Assembly (NCBI RefSeq): GCF_024266585.1
Contig: NZ_CP100647.1
Location: 4,507,001-4,571,000 of the forward strand
Direction of reading: 5' to 3'
DNA from: Xanthomonas sacchari
GTDB taxonomy: Bacteria; Pseudomonadota; Gammaproteobacteria; Xanthomonadales; Xanthomonadaceae
Length of the DNA stretch: 64,000 nucleotides
The position numbers and the translations under genes are program-made. Position 1 is the stretch's first letter; the number at the start of each line of letters is the position of its first letter. This document shows positions 7,343 to 16,953 of this stretch, piece by piece. A model generated the notes under the pieces. The model was not told the DNA's origin. It was given only the letters and a program-made list of their open reading frames with translations, and searched no databases.

Positions 7343-8677
7343 TCACTTGCCCGGCTTCGGCGTCACCCGCCACACGATGTTGCCGACGTCGTCGGCCACC
7401 AGCAAGGCACCGGGCTTGTCCACGGCCACGCCGACCGGGCGGCCCTGCGCGCGGCCTTCGGCGTCGAGGAAGCCGGTCAGCACGTCCTGCGGCTTGCCGC
7501 TGGGCTTGCCGTTGACGAAGGGGACGTAGATCACCTTGTAGCCCGACGGCGGGTCGCGGTTCCAGGAACCGTGCTGGCCGATGAAGGCGCCGCCGCGGTA
7601 GGTCGGCGGCAGCAGCGCGCCTTCGTAGAAGGCAAGGCCCAGCGAGGCGGTATGCGCGCCCAGCGCATAGTCCGGCTTGATCGCGCTGGCCACCATTTCC
7701 GCGTTCTGCGGCTGCACGCGCTCGTCCACGTGCTGGCCGTAGTAGCTGTACGGCCAGCCGTAGAAACCACCCTCGCGCACCGAGGTCAGATAATCGGGCA
7801 CCAGGTCGCTGCCGAGCTCGTCGCGTTCGTTGACCACGGTCCACAACGTGTCGGTGCCGGGCTGCCAGGCCAGGCCGACCGGATTGCGCAGGCCGCTGGC
7901 GAACACGCGGGTGGCGCCGCTGGCCGCGTCCACTTCCAGGATCGCGGCGCGGTTGAGTTCCTGCTCCATGCCGTTCTCGGCGACGTTGCTGTTGGAACCG
8001 ACACCCACGTACAGCTTCTTGCCGTCGCGGCTGGCGAGCAGGCTCTTGGTCCAGTGGTGGTTGATGCCGCCGGGCAGGTTGGCGACGAAGCTGGGCGCGG
8101 CGGTGATCTGGGTATCGCCGTCCTTGTACGGGAAGCTGACCAGCGCATCGGCGTTGGCCACGTACAGGCGGTCGCCGACCAGGGCCATGCCGAACGGCGA
8201 ATACAGGCCCTTGAGGAACTGCGTGCGTACCTCGGCCACGCCGTCGCCGTCGGCATCGCGCAGCAGGGTGATGCGGTTGGCGCTGGGCACGCTGGCGCCG
8301 GCCTTGGCCATCATCGCGCCCTGGATCTTGTCGCGCAGGCCACCGCTGTCCTTTTCCGGCGCCGGCGGCTCGGCGGTCTCGGCGACCAGCACGTCGCCAT
8401 TGGGCAGCACGTACAGCCAGCGCGGATGGTCCAGGTCGCGGGCGAACGCCTGCACCGCCAGGTCGGCGGCCGGCACCGGCGCGGCGCCATCGGCCCAGCG
8501 CTTGACCTCGGCGACCTTGACCGTGGGGATCATGCGCTTGACCGGGTCGGGCAGCACCGGATCCGGTCCCATGCCCTCCTCGATGGAGTGCTTGGCAGTG
8601 TCGCCGCAGGCGGCGAGCAAGGCGGCACTGAGCGCACACAACACCCAACGGGCGCGAATCGGCGAAGACATGACCAT
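7343..8677 (-). CDS. PQQ-dependent sorbosone/glucose dehydrogenase-like lipoprotein
   Basis: A 444-residue protein with a lipoprotein signal (hydrophobic [12 protein letters not shown], lipobox Cys around residue 23), so it is probably anchored on the periplasmic side. The rest is a six-bladed beta-propeller of the glucose/sorbosone dehydrogenase family, with repeated blocks such as [43 protein letters not shown] and [15 protein letters not shown]. Members oxidise aldoses or L-sorbosone with PQQ, but many homologues have no proven activity. An alternative ATG at 8671 would shorten it by two residues; neither start has a strong ribosome site. It follows the DUF3247-like gene. Confidence 0.82.
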   Translation of the reverse strand: MVMSSPIRARWVLCALSAALLAACGDTAKHSIEEGMGPDPVLPDPVKRMIPTVKVAEVKRWADGAAPVPAADLAVQAFARDLDHPRWLYVLPNGDVLVAETAEPPAPEKDSGGLRDKIQGAMMAKAGASVPSANRITLLRDADGDGVAEVRTQFLKGLYSPFGMALVGDRLYVANADALVSFPYKDGDTQITAAPSFVANLPGGINHHWTKSLLASRDGKKLYVGVGSNSNVAENGMEQELNRAAILEVDAASGATRVFASGLRNPVGLAWQPGTDTLWTVVNERDELGSDLVPDYLTSVREGGFYGWPYSYYGQHVDERVQPQNAEMVASAIKPDYALGAHTASLGLAFYEGALLPPTYRGGAFIGQHGSWNRDPPSGYKVIYVPFVNGKPSGKPQDVLTGFLDAEGRAQGRPVGVAVDKPGALLVADDVGNIVWRVTPKPGK

Positions 8678-8752
8678 GTGTCTTGGATATCCGGAAGCTC
8701 GGGGGGAACGCCGATGATGCACAGCCCCGGCGCGGAAAGAGTGAAAGACGCG

Positions 8753-9073
8753 TCAAGAGCCCTCGCTGCGCGGGTCGACGTCCCAGGGCCGCGGCGGCAG
8801 CGGGCGCACGCTGCGGATCTGGTCCAGCCACAGGTAGCGATGCTGGGCCGGATCGTCGAGGTCGTCGATGCGCACCTGCGCATTGCTGCCCTCGTTGCCG
8901 TCGGCGTCGCGGAACTGCTGGATGCTGGGGCGCACCGACACGGTGCCGAAGCACACGCTGCCGTCGTTCAACTCGATACGCACATGCGCCTGGCCGGGCA
9001 GTTGCAGGATCAACGCTTCCAGCGCCTGGATCTGCGCCTGGTCGGTGTGGATACGCTCGGCATACTGGGTCAT
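8753..9073 (-). CDS. DUF3247-like small protein (Sm-like fold)
   Basis: A 106-residue soluble protein beginning MTQYAERIHTDQAQIQALE. The central block VRIELNDGSVCFGTVSVRPS followed by a second strand pair resembles the bent-sheet Sm fold. I recall the Xanthomonas DUF3247 family as having this fold, but the assignment is from memory. The C-terminus is Pro/Arg-rich (RPLPPRPWDVDP). Its role is unknown; nucleic-acid binding would be the analogy. It lies 76 bp downstream of the hybrid kinase. Confidence 0.7.
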   Translation of the reverse strand: MTQYAERIHTDQAQIQALEALILQLPGQAHVRIELNDGSVCFGTVSVRPSIQQFRDADGNEGSNAQVRIDDLDDPAQHRYLWLDQIRSVRPLPPRPWDVDPRSEGS

Positions 9074-9149
9074 CGGCGGACTCCGTGGAGGGACCGCGGC
9101 AGCCTAGCGCCGTCGGCGTGAGCCGGCGGGCAAGAGCGCAGGGCCGGCC

Positions 9150-11153
9150 CTAGCGCTGCCGCGCGAAGCGCACCGCCGAGACCAGTTGCGCCACGCTGTA
9201 CGGCTTGGCCAGGTGCTCCTGGAAGCCGGACTGCAACGCACGCTGGCGATCGTCGGCGCGCGCCAGCGCGGTCACCGCCACCGCCGGCAGTTCGTCCGCG
9301 TCCAGGCCCATGTTCTCGCGCACGGTGCGGATCAGGCCGTAGCCGTCCATGCCCGGCATGCCGATGTCGGTCACCATCACGTCGATCGTGGCATGGCCGC
9401 CGCCGTCGAGCACCCCCAGCGCCTCGCTGGCCGATCCCACCGCCACCACCTCCGCGCCCTGCTCCTCGAGCAGGCGCCGCAGGTAGTCGAGCATGTCCGG
9501 CTGGTCCTCCACCGCCAGCAAGCGCACGCCCTTGAGCGAATACGCCTCGACCACCTGCTCGGCCATCGCGAACGCGCGCACCTCGCGCAGCGGGCGCGAG
9601 CCCGGCGCGTCGCGGTGCAGCGGCAGGCGCACGGTGAACACCGAACCGCAGCCGCGGCCTTCGCTGGCCGCGCTGATCTGGCCGCCGTGCATCTCCACCA
9701 GCTGCTGCACGATCGCCAGGCCCAGGCCGAGGCCGCCGTGCAGGCGCGTGGTGGTGCTGTCGGCCTGGCGGAAGCGGCCGAACAGATGCGGCAGGAATTC
9801 CGGCGGGATGCCGTCGCCGGAATCGCGCACCGCCACGCTGACGTGCTGGCCGTCGTCCTCCAGCTCGATCGCCAGCGCGATGCGCCCGTGCGCGGGCGTG
9901 AACTTGATCGCATTGGACAGCAGGTTCCAGAACACCTGCTGCAGGCGCGTGGCGTCGCCCAGCACCCTGCACGGCTGCGACGGCGCCTGCAGGCTCAGCG
10001 CCTGGTCCTTGCCTTCGGCCACCGGCTCCTGCGCGCGCATCGCCTCGCGCACCTGCTCGGCCAGGTCCAGCGCCTCCACTTCCAGCTGCACCTTGCCCAG
10101 CAGCATGCTGCTGAGATCGAGCATGTCGGAAATCAGCCGCTGCTGCGCGCGCGCGCTGCTGGCGATGACCGACAGGCCCTTGCTGCTGGGGTCGCCCGGC
10201 GGCAGCCGCTGCAGCAGCAGGTCGCTCCAGCCGAGGATGGTGGTCAGCGGCGTGCGCAGTTCGTGCGAGAGCGTGGCCAGGAACTCGTCCTTCAGCCGCG
10301 CCATGCTCTCGGCGGCGTTGCGTGCGCTGCGCTCGGACTCCAGCAGCTGCTCGCGCGCCAGTTCGATGTCGCGGCGCTCGGTCACGTCCGGGCTGCTGCC
10401 GGCCAGGCCGATGAACTGGCCCTCGGCGGAATAGCGCGGCACAGCGGTCATCTCCACCCAGCGCCATTCGCCGTCGTGGCGGCGCGCGCGCACCAGCGCG
10501 CGCAGGTTGCGCTGGTCGTGCAGCGCGTTGCGCAGTTCGTAGGCGAACACGCCCACGTCCTCCGGATGCAGCACGTCGCCCCAGCCCGGGCGCGCCGTGT
10601 CGGTATCCAGATCGATGCCGAAGAATTCGGCATAGGCGGTATTGGTGAAGCGCAGTTCGCCCTGGGCGTCCAGCACCCACACCGGCATCGGCAGGCCCTC
10701 GGCCAGCGCGCTGAAGCGCGCCTCGCTCTCGGCCAGGTCGCGCTCCACCCGCTTGCGCTCGGTGACGTCGAGGAACTGCACGGCGACCAGGCGCTGCTCG
10801 GGCGCGCCGATCCGGAACGCATCCACGGTCCACCAGCGTCCCAGCGGCGTGGAGAAATTCTCGAACTTGGCCGAGCGTCCGCTCAGCGCGACCTCGCCAT
10901 ACAGCTGGAACCAGTGCTCCTCATGGGTCGGCGCCAGTTCGCGCATGCGTCGGCCGACCGCGTCGCGTATGCCGGTTTCGCGCTCGAACGCCCGATTGAC
11001 CTCCAGGAAAACGTAGTCCACCGCACGCTGGGCATCGTCGAACAGCACCTGGATCACGCAGAAGCCGGAGTCGATCTTGTCGAAGATTTCGCGGTAATGC
11101 AGGTTCGTCGCCTGCGCGAACGAAGACGCGGTGGAGTCTGGACTGGCATGCAT
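9150..11153 (-). CDS. PAS-domain hybrid sensor histidine kinase
   Basis: A 667-residue soluble hybrid kinase. A PAS-like domain covers about 20-130 and ends DVTERK; a second PAS/PAC covers about 140-260 and ends DVTERR. A HisKA domain follows with phospho-acceptor His297 (FLATLSHELRTPLT), then a HATPase domain with N-box NLLSNAIKF, G1 DSGDGIPPEF and G2 GGLGLGLAIV. The C-terminal receiver has the acidic pocket VEDQ near 549 and phospho-Asp596 (VTDIGMPGMDG). There are no membrane segments, so it senses a cytoplasmic cue. No output regulator is adjacent; a phosphotransfer partner elsewhere is likely. I chose the ATG at 11153 over a GTG 33 bases upstream. Confidence 0.9.
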   Translation of the reverse strand: MHASPDSTASSFAQATNLHYREIFDKIDSGFCVIQVLFDDAQRAVDYVFLEVNRAFERETGIRDAVGRRMRELAPTHEEHWFQLYGEVALSGRSAKFENFSTPLGRWWTVDAFRIGAPEQRLVAVQFLDVTERKRVERDLAESEARFSALAEGLPMPVWVLDAQGELRFTNTAYAEFFGIDLDTDTARPGWGDVLHPEDVGVFAYELRNALHDQRNLRALVRARRHDGEWRWVEMTAVPRYSAEGQFIGLAGSSPDVTERRDIELAREQLLESERSARNAAESMARLKDEFLATLSHELRTPLTTILGWSDLLLQRLPPGDPSSKGLSVIASSARAQQRLISDMLDLSSMLLGKVQLEVEALDLAEQVREAMRAQEPVAEGKDQALSLQAPSQPCRVLGDATRLQQVFWNLLSNAIKFTPAHGRIALAIELEDDGQHVSVAVRDSGDGIPPEFLPHLFGRFRQADSTTTRLHGGLGLGLAIVQQLVEMHGGQISAASEGRGCGSVFTVRLPLHRDAPGSRPLREVRAFAMAEQVVEAYSLKGVRLLAVEDQPDMLDYLRRLLEEQGAEVVAVGSASEALGVLDGGGHATIDVMVTDIGMPGMDGYGLIRTVRENMGLDADELPAVAVTALARADDRQRALQSGFQEHLAKPYSVAQLVSAVRFARQR

Positions 11154-11319
11154 GACGGAGTAGCTCTGGAAGCGGCCTGCGACCACGGATGAAATCGCCG
11201 CGCATCCGTGGCGCCGACAGCGGCGCGCCGAGAATCGCGAGACGGACCCCCCATCTTGTTAAGCCACTCTGCCGCCGTCAAGCCGCCGGGTCCGCGGCGC
11301 TCGCGCTCACCCGACCCCG

Positions 11320-11568
11320 TCACCAGAGGAAGGCGACCACCAGCACGATGCCCAGCAGCGACAGGCCGATGCCGGCCAGCACCATCCACTGGGTCAGGCG
11401 CGCATTGCGCAGCGCCTGCTCTTCCAGCCAGCGCTCTGCCTCTTCGCGCCAAGGCGGCGGCGGCGACGCGGCCAGCAACTGCTGCACGCGCGCCGGTCCC
11501 AGCTGCCGGCAGTGCCGACGGCATTCTTCGGGGACCACGGCGCGCTCGGGTGCACTGACGACGGACAT
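11320..11568 (-). CDS. Small single-pass membrane protein (82 aa)
   Basis: A soluble, charged N-terminal part (ECRRHCRQLGPARVQQLLAA) is followed by a C-terminal transmembrane helix of about 22 residues (WMVLAGIGLSLLGIVLVVAFLW), so it is tail-anchored. It is probably co-transcribed with the 11588-12058 gene, 19 bp upstream. Its function is not recognisable; it resembles short conserved Xanthomonas proteins. Confidence 0.65.
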   Translation of the reverse strand: MSVVSAPERAVVPEECRRHCRQLGPARVQQLLAASPPPPWREEAERWLEEQALRNARLTQWMVLAGIGLSLLGIVLVVAFLW

Positions 11569-11587
11569 GACAACGTTCCTGAATTGC

Positions 11588-12058
11588 TCAACCCAGCGTG
11601 AAACGCGGCGCGTCGCCGGCCAGTTCGTGCTCCACCGCCATCCGCGCCAGGCGCGAGTAGTTGGCGCGCGGGCCGGCGCCGCGGCCGACGATCAGGCCCA
11701 GGTACTCCAGGCCGGTCCACACCCGCGCCTTCCACTCCACGCCGTCCTCGGCCAGCACCAGGGTCAGGGTGTAGCGGAAGCTCTGCCCCTGCGGGCTGCG
11801 ATAGTGGTAGCTGGGCGGGAACTGCACGGCCACGTCCCGCGCCTCGCCGAGCGAGGCCAGGTAGCGCCGCAACAGCTGGCGCACGTCGTCGCCAGGATTG
11901 AGCCGCAACTGGCGTGCCGCATCGTCCAGGTTGGCCTGATGCTCGACGAACGCGGCCGCGCCGCTGGCCGGGCTGTGCCCGTGGCGCTTGGCCCAGTCGA
12001 TGAACTGCAGGCGCACATCGCTGCCGGTGTGGGCCTGGTGGAACAACGGCGTCTTCAT
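11588..12058 (-). CDS. Conserved hypothetical protein (156 aa)
   Basis: A soluble protein starting MKTPLFHQAHTGSDVRLQF. The central RQLRLNPGDDVRQLLRRYLASLG looks helical and the second half (YHYRSPQGQSFRYTLTLVL, VEWKARVWTGLEYLGLIVG) is strand-rich. There is no signal peptide. It heads a two-gene unit with the tail-anchored protein and is divergent from the DUF3016 gene. I do not recognise the family. Confidence 0.65.
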   Translation of the reverse strand: MKTPLFHQAHTGSDVRLQFIDWAKRHGHSPASGAAAFVEHQANLDDAARQLRLNPGDDVRQLLRRYLASLGEARDVAVQFPPSYHYRSPQGQSFRYTLTLVLAEDGVEWKARVWTGLEYLGLIVGRGAGPRANYSRLARMAVEHELAGDAPRFTLG

Positions 12059-12249
12059 GCGATCCCCGCATCACTCCAATGGTCTCCATGCTGGCGCGCG
12101 CGCCGTGAAGCAGGCGGCGAGGCGGCGTGATCCGCCCGTCATGCCGCACGGATGAATCGGCGGCCAACGGCCGCCGCCGCGCGCGTCGCCGCGATTGCGG
12201 GCGCGCCGGCACAGGCACACACTGGGCGTACGCCTCCTGGAGATCCGTC

Positions 12250-12819
12250 ATGAAGATCCGCTATGCCTGGACGGCGCTGGCTGTTGCCTGCCTGTGGGCA
12301 GGCGGCGCCTCCGCCGAGATCCGCAACGTCACCGACCCGCAGGCCCCGCGCAGCCTCAGCAGCGACGGCCCGGTGCAGGTGAGCTGGGCCGATCCGGCCA
12401 CCTTCAGCGAACTGCGGCAGAGCCGCAACCGCTGGGAAGCCGAACGCGGCGACTGGGTACAGGACCTGGCCGCCTATCTGCAGAAGCAGGCCGCCAAGCA
12501 ACTGCAGCCCGGCCAGCGCCTGGACATCAAGCTCACCGACATCAAGCGCGCCGGCGACTTCGAGCCGTGGCACGGCCCGAACTGGAACGACGTGCGGGTG
12601 ATGCGCGACCTGTACCCGCCGCGGATCAGCCTGGACTTCACCCTGTACGGCGCCGACGGCCAGGTGCTGGCGCAGGGCCAGCCCAAGCTGATGGACCCCA
12701 GCTATCTGTACAACAGCTCGGTCGGCCTGAGTACCGACCCGCTGCGCTACGAAAAGCGCATGCTCGACGACTGGCTGCGCCGCCAGTTCCGCAAGGACAG
12801 CGCGGTCGCCGAGCGCTGA
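12250..12819 (+). CDS. DUF3016 periplasmic protein
   Basis: A 189-residue exported protein. The signal peptide MKIRYAWTALAVACLWAGGA ends at a probable ASA-E cleavage site. The mature part fits DUF3016: VQVSWADPATFSELR near the start, an LQPGQRLDIKLTDIKRAGDF block, and a C-terminal LRYEKRMLDDWLRRQF helix. The function is unknown. A clear GGAG ribosome site precedes the ATG. A strong GC hairpin follows the stop before the convergent alr gene. Confidence 0.82.
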   Translation: MKIRYAWTALAVACLWAGGASAEIRNVTDPQAPRSLSSDGPVQVSWADPATFSELRQSRNRWEAERGDWVQDLAAYLQKQAAKQLQPGQRLDIKLTDIKRAGDFEPWHGPNWNDVRVMRDLYPPRISLDFTLYGADGQVLAQGQPKLMDPSYLYNSSVGLSTDPLRYEKRMLDDWLRRQFRKDSAVAER

Positions 12820-12831
12820 GACCGCACGCGC

Positions 12832-12854
12832 GGCGCCGGCAGCGCGCCGGCGCC
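12832..12854. terminator. GC-rich hairpin between convergent DUF3016 and alr
   Basis: A perfect 9-bp stem, GGCGCCGGC (12832-12840) and GCCGGCGCC (12846-12854), with a 5-base loop. There is no U-tract on either strand, so it is a plausible bidirectional transcription barrier rather than a classical intrinsic terminator. Confidence 0.6.
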
Positions 12855-12866
12855 GTCAGCCATGGC

Positions 12867-13940
12867 TCACGCGCCGAGGTAGACGCGCGGGGCGCGCTTG
12901 AGGCCGCACAGCAGCCGGTAGGCGCTGGACGCGCAACGCCCCGCCAGCGCGTCGATGCGCGGCTGCTCGCCCCACAACTGCACCTCGCTGCCGAGGCCGG
13001 CCTGCGGGTGGTCGGTCAGGTCCACGGTCAGCATGTCCATCGACACGCGCCCGATCAGCTCGCCGGGCACGCCGTCGATCAGCACCGGCGTGCCATTGGG
13101 CGCGAACTGCGGATAGCCGTCGGCATAGCCGATCGCCACCACGCCGACCCGGGTCGGCCGCGCCGCGACGAAACGCGCGCCATAGCCGACCGGCTCGCCC
13201 GGTGCCAGTTCGCGCACGGAGATGATGCGGGACTGCAGGGTCATCACCGGGCGCAGTTCGCCGGGCAGCGTGGCCGCCGCGGCGAACGGATCGGCGCCGT
13301 ACAGCATCAGGCCCGGGCGTCCCCAGTCGTTGCGCAGGCCCGGCCAGCCGAGCAGCGCCGGCGAGTTGCACAGGCTGGTCTCGCCGGCCAGGCCGGCGCT
13401 GGCCTGGCGGAACACCTCCACCTGCTCCTGCGTGCGCGCGCTGTCCAGCTCGTCGGCGCGGGCGAAGTGACTCATCAGCACCAGCCGCTCGACCTGCGGC
13501 AACGCACTCAGCCGCGCGTGCGCGGCACGGAATTCCGCCGGCGCCAGGCCGAGCCGGTGCATGCCGCTGTCCAGCTTCAGCCACAGGCACAGCGGCTGCG
13601 GCGCGGCGAAGGCGGCGATCGCCTCCACCTGCCAGGGCGAGGCGACCGCGCACCACAGCCGGTGTTCGGCGACCAGCGGCAGTTCCTCGGCGTCGAAGAT
13701 GCCTTCCAGCAACAGGATCGGCGCGGCGATGCCGGCCTGGCGCAGCTCCAGCGCCTCCTCGATGCAGGCCACCGCGAAGCCGTCGGCCTCGCCGTCCAGC
13801 GCGCGCGCGCAGGCCACCGCGCCGTGCCCATAGGCATCGGCCTTGACCACCGCCAGCGCCTTGCCGCCGCTCAGCCGGCGGGCCAGGCGGTAGTTGTGGC
13901 GCAGCGCGTCGAGGTCGATCAATGCACGGGCTGGGCGCAC
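12867..13940 (-). CDS. alr: Alanine racemase
   Basis: A 357-residue PLP enzyme interconverting L- and D-alanine. The PLP lysine is Lys33 ([10 protein letters not shown]) and the second catalytic base is the Tyr of GYGARF. The C-terminal domain includes IGYADGYPQ and [12 protein letters not shown]. The start must be the GTG at 13940 ([13 protein letters not shown]) to give the full family length; it overlaps the end of dadA by 22 bp and has a GAGG ribosome site inside dadA. With DadA this forms the catabolic pathway in which L-alanine is racemised and D-alanine is oxidised to pyruvate. Confidence 0.92.
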   Translation of the reverse strand: MRPARALIDLDALRHNYRLARRLSGGKALAVVKADAYGHGAVACARALDGEADGFAVACIEEALELRQAGIAAPILLLEGIFDAEELPLVAEHRLWCAVASPWQVEAIAAFAAPQPLCLWLKLDSGMHRLGLAPAEFRAAHARLSALPQVERLVLMSHFARADELDSARTQEQVEVFRQASAGLAGETSLCNSPALLGWPGLRNDWGRPGLMLYGADPFAAAATLPGELRPVMTLQSRIISVRELAPGEPVGYGARFVAARPTRVGVVAIGYADGYPQFAPNGTPVLIDGVPGELIGRVSMDMLTVDLTDHPQAGLGSEVQLWGEQPRIDALAGRCASSAYRLLCGLKRAPRVYLGA

Positions 13941-15226
13941 GCGACGGCCTCGGCGACGGACGCGGCGGAACCGCGGGAATAACGGAAGATGTCCAGGCCC
14001 TCGCCGCTGATCTGCGGCTGCCGCGAGACCATCAGGTCGGCCAGGTAACGGCCCGAACCGCAGGCCATGGTCCAGCCCAGCGTGCCGTGGCCGGTGTTGA
14101 GGAACAGGTTGCGGTAGCCGGTGGCGCCGACCACCGGCGTGCCGTCCGGCGTGGCCGGGCGCAGCCCGGTCCAGAACTCGGCCGCGGCCAGGTCGCCGCC
14201 GCGCGGGTACAGGTCGTTGACCACCTTCTCCAGGGTGGCGCGGCGCCGCGCCGGCCGCGACAGGTCGAAGCCGGCCAGTTCGGCCATGCCGCCGACGCGG
14301 ATGCGTTCGTCGAAGCGGGTGATCGCCACCTTGTAGCTCTCGTCGAGAATGGTGGAGGTGGGCGCCAGCGCCGCGTCGCGGATCGGCAGGGTCAGCGAAT
14401 AGCCCTTCAGCGGATACACCGGCAGGCGGATGCCCAGGGGCGCCAGCAGGCCGGGCGAATAGCTGCCCAGCGCGACCACGTAGCGGTCGGCGCGTTCCAG
14501 CCGGCCGCCGATGCGCACGCCGTCGATGCGGTCGCCATCGGCCTGCAGGGCCTCGATGGTCTCGCCCTGGCGGAACTGCACGCCGGCCGCGGCGGCCATC
14601 GCCGCCAGGCGCTGGGTGAACAGGCGGCAATCGCCGGTCTGGTCGTTGGGCAGGCGCAGCGCGCCGACCAGGCTGGCCGGCGCGCTGGCCAGGGCCGGCT
14701 CGACCCGGGCGATGCCGGCGCGGTCCAGCAGTTCGTAGGGCACGCCGTACTCGCGCAGCACCTCGATGTCCTTGGCCGCGCCGTCCAGCTGCTGCTGGGT
14801 GCGGAACAACTGGGTGGTGCCGAGCTGGCGGCCTTCGTAGGCGATGCCGGTCTCGGCGCGCAACTGGTCCAGGCAGTCGCGGCTGTACTCGGACAGGCGC
14901 ACCATGCGCGCCTTGTTGATCGCATAACGCTCGGCGGTGCAGTTGCGCAGCATCTGCGCCAGCCACAGGTACTGCTGCAGGTCGGCGGTGGGGGTGATCG
15001 CCAGCGGCGCATGCCGCTGGAACAGCCATTTCAGCGCCTTCAGCGGCACCCCGGGCGCCGCCCAGGGCGAGGCGTAGCCGGGCGAGACCTGCCCGGCATT
15101 GGCATAACTGGTCTCCAGGCCGGCCGCCGGCTGGCGGTCGACCACCGTCACCTCGCAGCCGTTGCGGGCCAGATACCACGCCGTGGCCGTGCCGATCACA
15201 CCGCTGCCGAGAACCAGAACCCGCAT
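13919..15226 (-). CDS. dadA: D-amino acid dehydrogenase small subunit
   Basis: A 435-residue FAD-dependent dehydrogenase that deaminates D-alanine and other D-amino acids, passing electrons to the respiratory chain at the inner membrane. It opens with the dinucleotide fold [17 protein letters not shown] and [17 protein letters not shown], and carries [12 protein letters not shown] and a C-terminal [14 protein letters not shown] motif. It is the first gene of the dadA-alr operon. It is divergent from an Lrp-type gene, with a matching Lrp box in the 136-bp spacer, so substrate-responsive control by that regulator is likely. Confidence 0.93.
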   Translation of the reverse strand: MRVLVLGSGVIGTATAWYLARNGCEVTVVDRQPAAGLETSYANAGQVSPGYASPWAAPGVPLKALKWLFQRHAPLAITPTADLQQYLWLAQMLRNCTAERYAINKARMVRLSEYSRDCLDQLRAETGIAYEGRQLGTTQLFRTQQQLDGAAKDIEVLREYGVPYELLDRAGIARVEPALASAPASLVGALRLPNDQTGDCRLFTQRLAAMAAAAGVQFRQGETIEALQADGDRIDGVRIGGRLERADRYVVALGSYSPGLLAPLGIRLPVYPLKGYSLTLPIRDAALAPTSTILDESYKVAITRFDERIRVGGMAELAGFDLSRPARRRATLEKVVNDLYPRGGDLAAAEFWTGLRPATPDGTPVVGATGYRNLFLNTGHGTLGWTMACGSGRYLADLMVSRQPQISGEGLDIFRYSRGSAASVAEAVACAQPVH

Positions 15227-15304
15227 GCGCTTACTCCGTTCGGATCAATTCCCTGGCTGGATGGCGCCAGGGCAGAAGTTCGGTGCAGTATAGGCAGCAC
15301 AACC

Positions 15305-15319
15305 CAGGATTTTCTCCTG
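15305..15319. promoter_or_regulatory. Lrp-type operator between dadA and lrp
   Basis: A perfect inverted repeat, CAGGATTTTCTCCTG, fits the CAG-N9-CTG core of Lrp sites. It lies 79 bp upstream of dadA and 44 bp upstream of the Lrp gene, so one regulator could act on both promoters. Confidence 0.65.
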
Positions 15320-15362
15320 ATTTCTGCCGGCCCGGCAGGCCAAACCCCTGAGACCCGCCCGC

Positions 15363-15842
15363 ATGGCCGCACGCCTCCGCGAACTGGACAAGATCGACCG
15401 CAAGATCCTGCGCATCCTGCAGCAGGAAGGGCGCATTTCCTTCACCGAACTGGGCGAGCGGGTCGGCCTGTCGACCACGCCGTGCACCGAGCGGGTGCGG
15501 CGGCTGGAACGCGACGGCGCCATCACCGGCTACTACGCGCGGCTGGACCCGCACTACCTCAAGGCCAGCCTGCTGGTGTTCGTGGAGATCAGCCTGGCCT
15601 ACAAGTCCGGCGACATCTTCGAGGAATTCCGCCGCGCCGCGCTGAAGCTGCCCAACGTGCTCGAATGCCACCTGGTCTCGGGCGACTTCGACTACCTGCT
15701 CAAGGCGCGCATCAGCGAGATGGCGTCCTACCGCAAGCTGCTGGGCAGCACCCTGCTGACCCTGCCGCACGTGCGCGAGTCCAAGAGCTACATCGTGATG
15801 GAGGAAGTGAAGGAAACGCTCAGCCTGCCGATCGCCGACTGA
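15363..15842 (+). CDS. Lrp/AsnC-family regulator, likely DadA-Alr regulator
   Basis: A 159-residue regulator. The N-terminal HTH (about 8-60) contains LDKIDRKILRILQQEGRISF and VGLSTTPCTERVRRLERDG. The C-terminal RAM effector domain (about 65-150) has the ligand loop ECHLVSGDFDYLLK. It is closest in feel to leucine-responsive Lrp rather than short AsnC. Its divergence from dadA and the shared operator suggest it activates alanine catabolism and controls itself. A global Lrp role is also possible. Confidence 0.9.
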   Translation: MAARLRELDKIDRKILRILQQEGRISFTELGERVGLSTTPCTERVRRLERDGAITGYYARLDPHYLKASLLVFVEISLAYKSGDIFEEFRRAALKLPNVLECHLVSGDFDYLLKARISEMASYRKLLGSTLLTLPHVRESKSYIVMEEVKETLSLPIAD

Positions 15843-15863
15843 GCGTTTCGCGCTGGGCGCAGG

Positions 15864-16244
15864 TCAGGAAACCAGCAGCTTCTCCAAGTCGTCGCGCGAG
15901 GAATTGGCGTGGTTCTTGGCCAGTTCGGCCACCACCCGCTTCTGGACCTCCTTGTGCAGCAGCGGCCGCAACTGCCCCAGCGTATGCGGGTCGGCGACCA
16001 GCATCAGGTGCTCCACCTGCCCGCGCAGCGCGTCCTGGTACAGGCGCTCGGCCACCTGGCGCACGAACCCGGCCTCGTCCATGGTCATCGGCCGGTCGCC
16101 GTCCTCCACACCCTCGATCGGCGTCGGGTTCAGCACCTCGGTCTGCTCCAGCAGCGCGGTCTCGCCGGCCAGATTGACCCGGAACAGGCGCGCGCTGGTG
16201 CGATCGGCGACGACGATCAGAGTGTTGTCGGGAAGCTTGCTCAT
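15864..16244 (-). CDS. Host attachment protein family (AtsE-like)
   Basis: A 126-residue cytoplasmic protein of the host-attachment family (PF10116), related to the archaeal eRF1 domain 2/3 fold. It reads LIVVADRTSARLFRVNLAGE at the start and VEHLMLVADPHTLGQLRPLL in the middle, and ends with ELAKNHANSSRDDLEKLL. The name comes from Agrobacterium attachment mutants; a direct adhesin role is doubtful because no export signal is present. It is a single gene convergent with the Lrp gene. Confidence 0.82.
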   Translation of the reverse strand: MSKLPDNTLIVVADRTSARLFRVNLAGETALLEQTEVLNPTPIEGVEDGDRPMTMDEAGFVRQVAERLYQDALRGQVEHLMLVADPHTLGQLRPLLHKEVQKRVVAELAKNHANSSRDDLEKLLVS

Positions 16245-16366
16245 CGGTTCTCCTGGCGAACGTGGCGCCGCGCGAATCGCGGCCGTCGGGGCAGTCTAGG
16301 AACCGATTTGTGAGGATGGCGGCCACGCAGCGTTCGCCGCGCGTTGGCCGCCCTGACGCCGCCGCA

Positions 16367-16816
16367 TCAGTCCTGGATGCGGACCCCGTCGCCGCTGGGC
16401 ACGGTGTTGTAGTAGCGGCCGGTGCGCGTGTCCAGCGCGCGGTTCGGCCCCACCTGCATCGCCCCGGGGATCACCTGGCCGCTGCGGTCGTACAGGCGGA
16501 CCGGACGGCGCCCGGACGGGTCGGCGACCGCGGCGGCCTGTGTTGCGGGGCTGGCCGCGCGTCGGTGCCGGGTCTTTCCTTGCGGCCGCTCGTCCAGGCT
16601 GGACGACACCGGTGTGGCCTTGGGCGCGGTGGCCGACGCCGGCGGCCGCGCGTCGAGACGGCTGGCCACCGAGGGCGGCGGCGGTGGCGCGGACTGCAGG
16701 GTATTGGCGTCGCGATTGCCGGCCGGTGCGCCGGGCACCGGCTTGAGCGCCTGCGCGGCGGCGAGCGCCGGCACGAGCAGGACGACGGCGGCAGCACATG
16801 GCAGCAAGCGGTTCAC
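16367..16816 (-). CDS. Exported Pro/Ala-rich hypothetical protein
   Basis: With a GTG start at 16816 (GGAG four bases upstream) the 149-residue product has a good signal peptide, VNRLLPCAAAVVLLVPALAA then AQA. An upstream ATG at 16852 would add an acidic stretch unlike a signal peptide. The middle is low-complexity and rich in Pro, Ala and Ser. The C-terminal 35 residues look folded (VRLYDRSGQVIPGAMQVGPN and GRYYNTVPSGDG). No domain is recognised. Confidence 0.65.
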   Translation of the reverse strand: MNRLLPCAAAVVLLVPALAAAQALKPVPGAPAGNRDANTLQSAPPPPPSVASRLDARPPASATAPKATPVSSSLDERPQGKTRHRRAASPATQAAAVADPSGRRPVRLYDRSGQVIPGAMQVGPNRALDTRTGRYYNTVPSGDGVRIQD

Positions 16817-16953
16817 GAGGGCTCCATCGACGGACCGGGAAGAGGATTCCACGCTAGCGCATCGGCGGCGGCGCGTCGACGCCGCGCCGGCGCGCTTGAT
16901 CCGCCCCGTACAGCCCTCATGTTGTTTTCCCTCTTCCAGCCACGGGCCCCGCC

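Noticed and set aside
13922-16177. A 751-codon plus-strand frame across dadA and lrp
   Set aside because: It is antisense to dadA and out of frame with lrp; both of those are clear family members.
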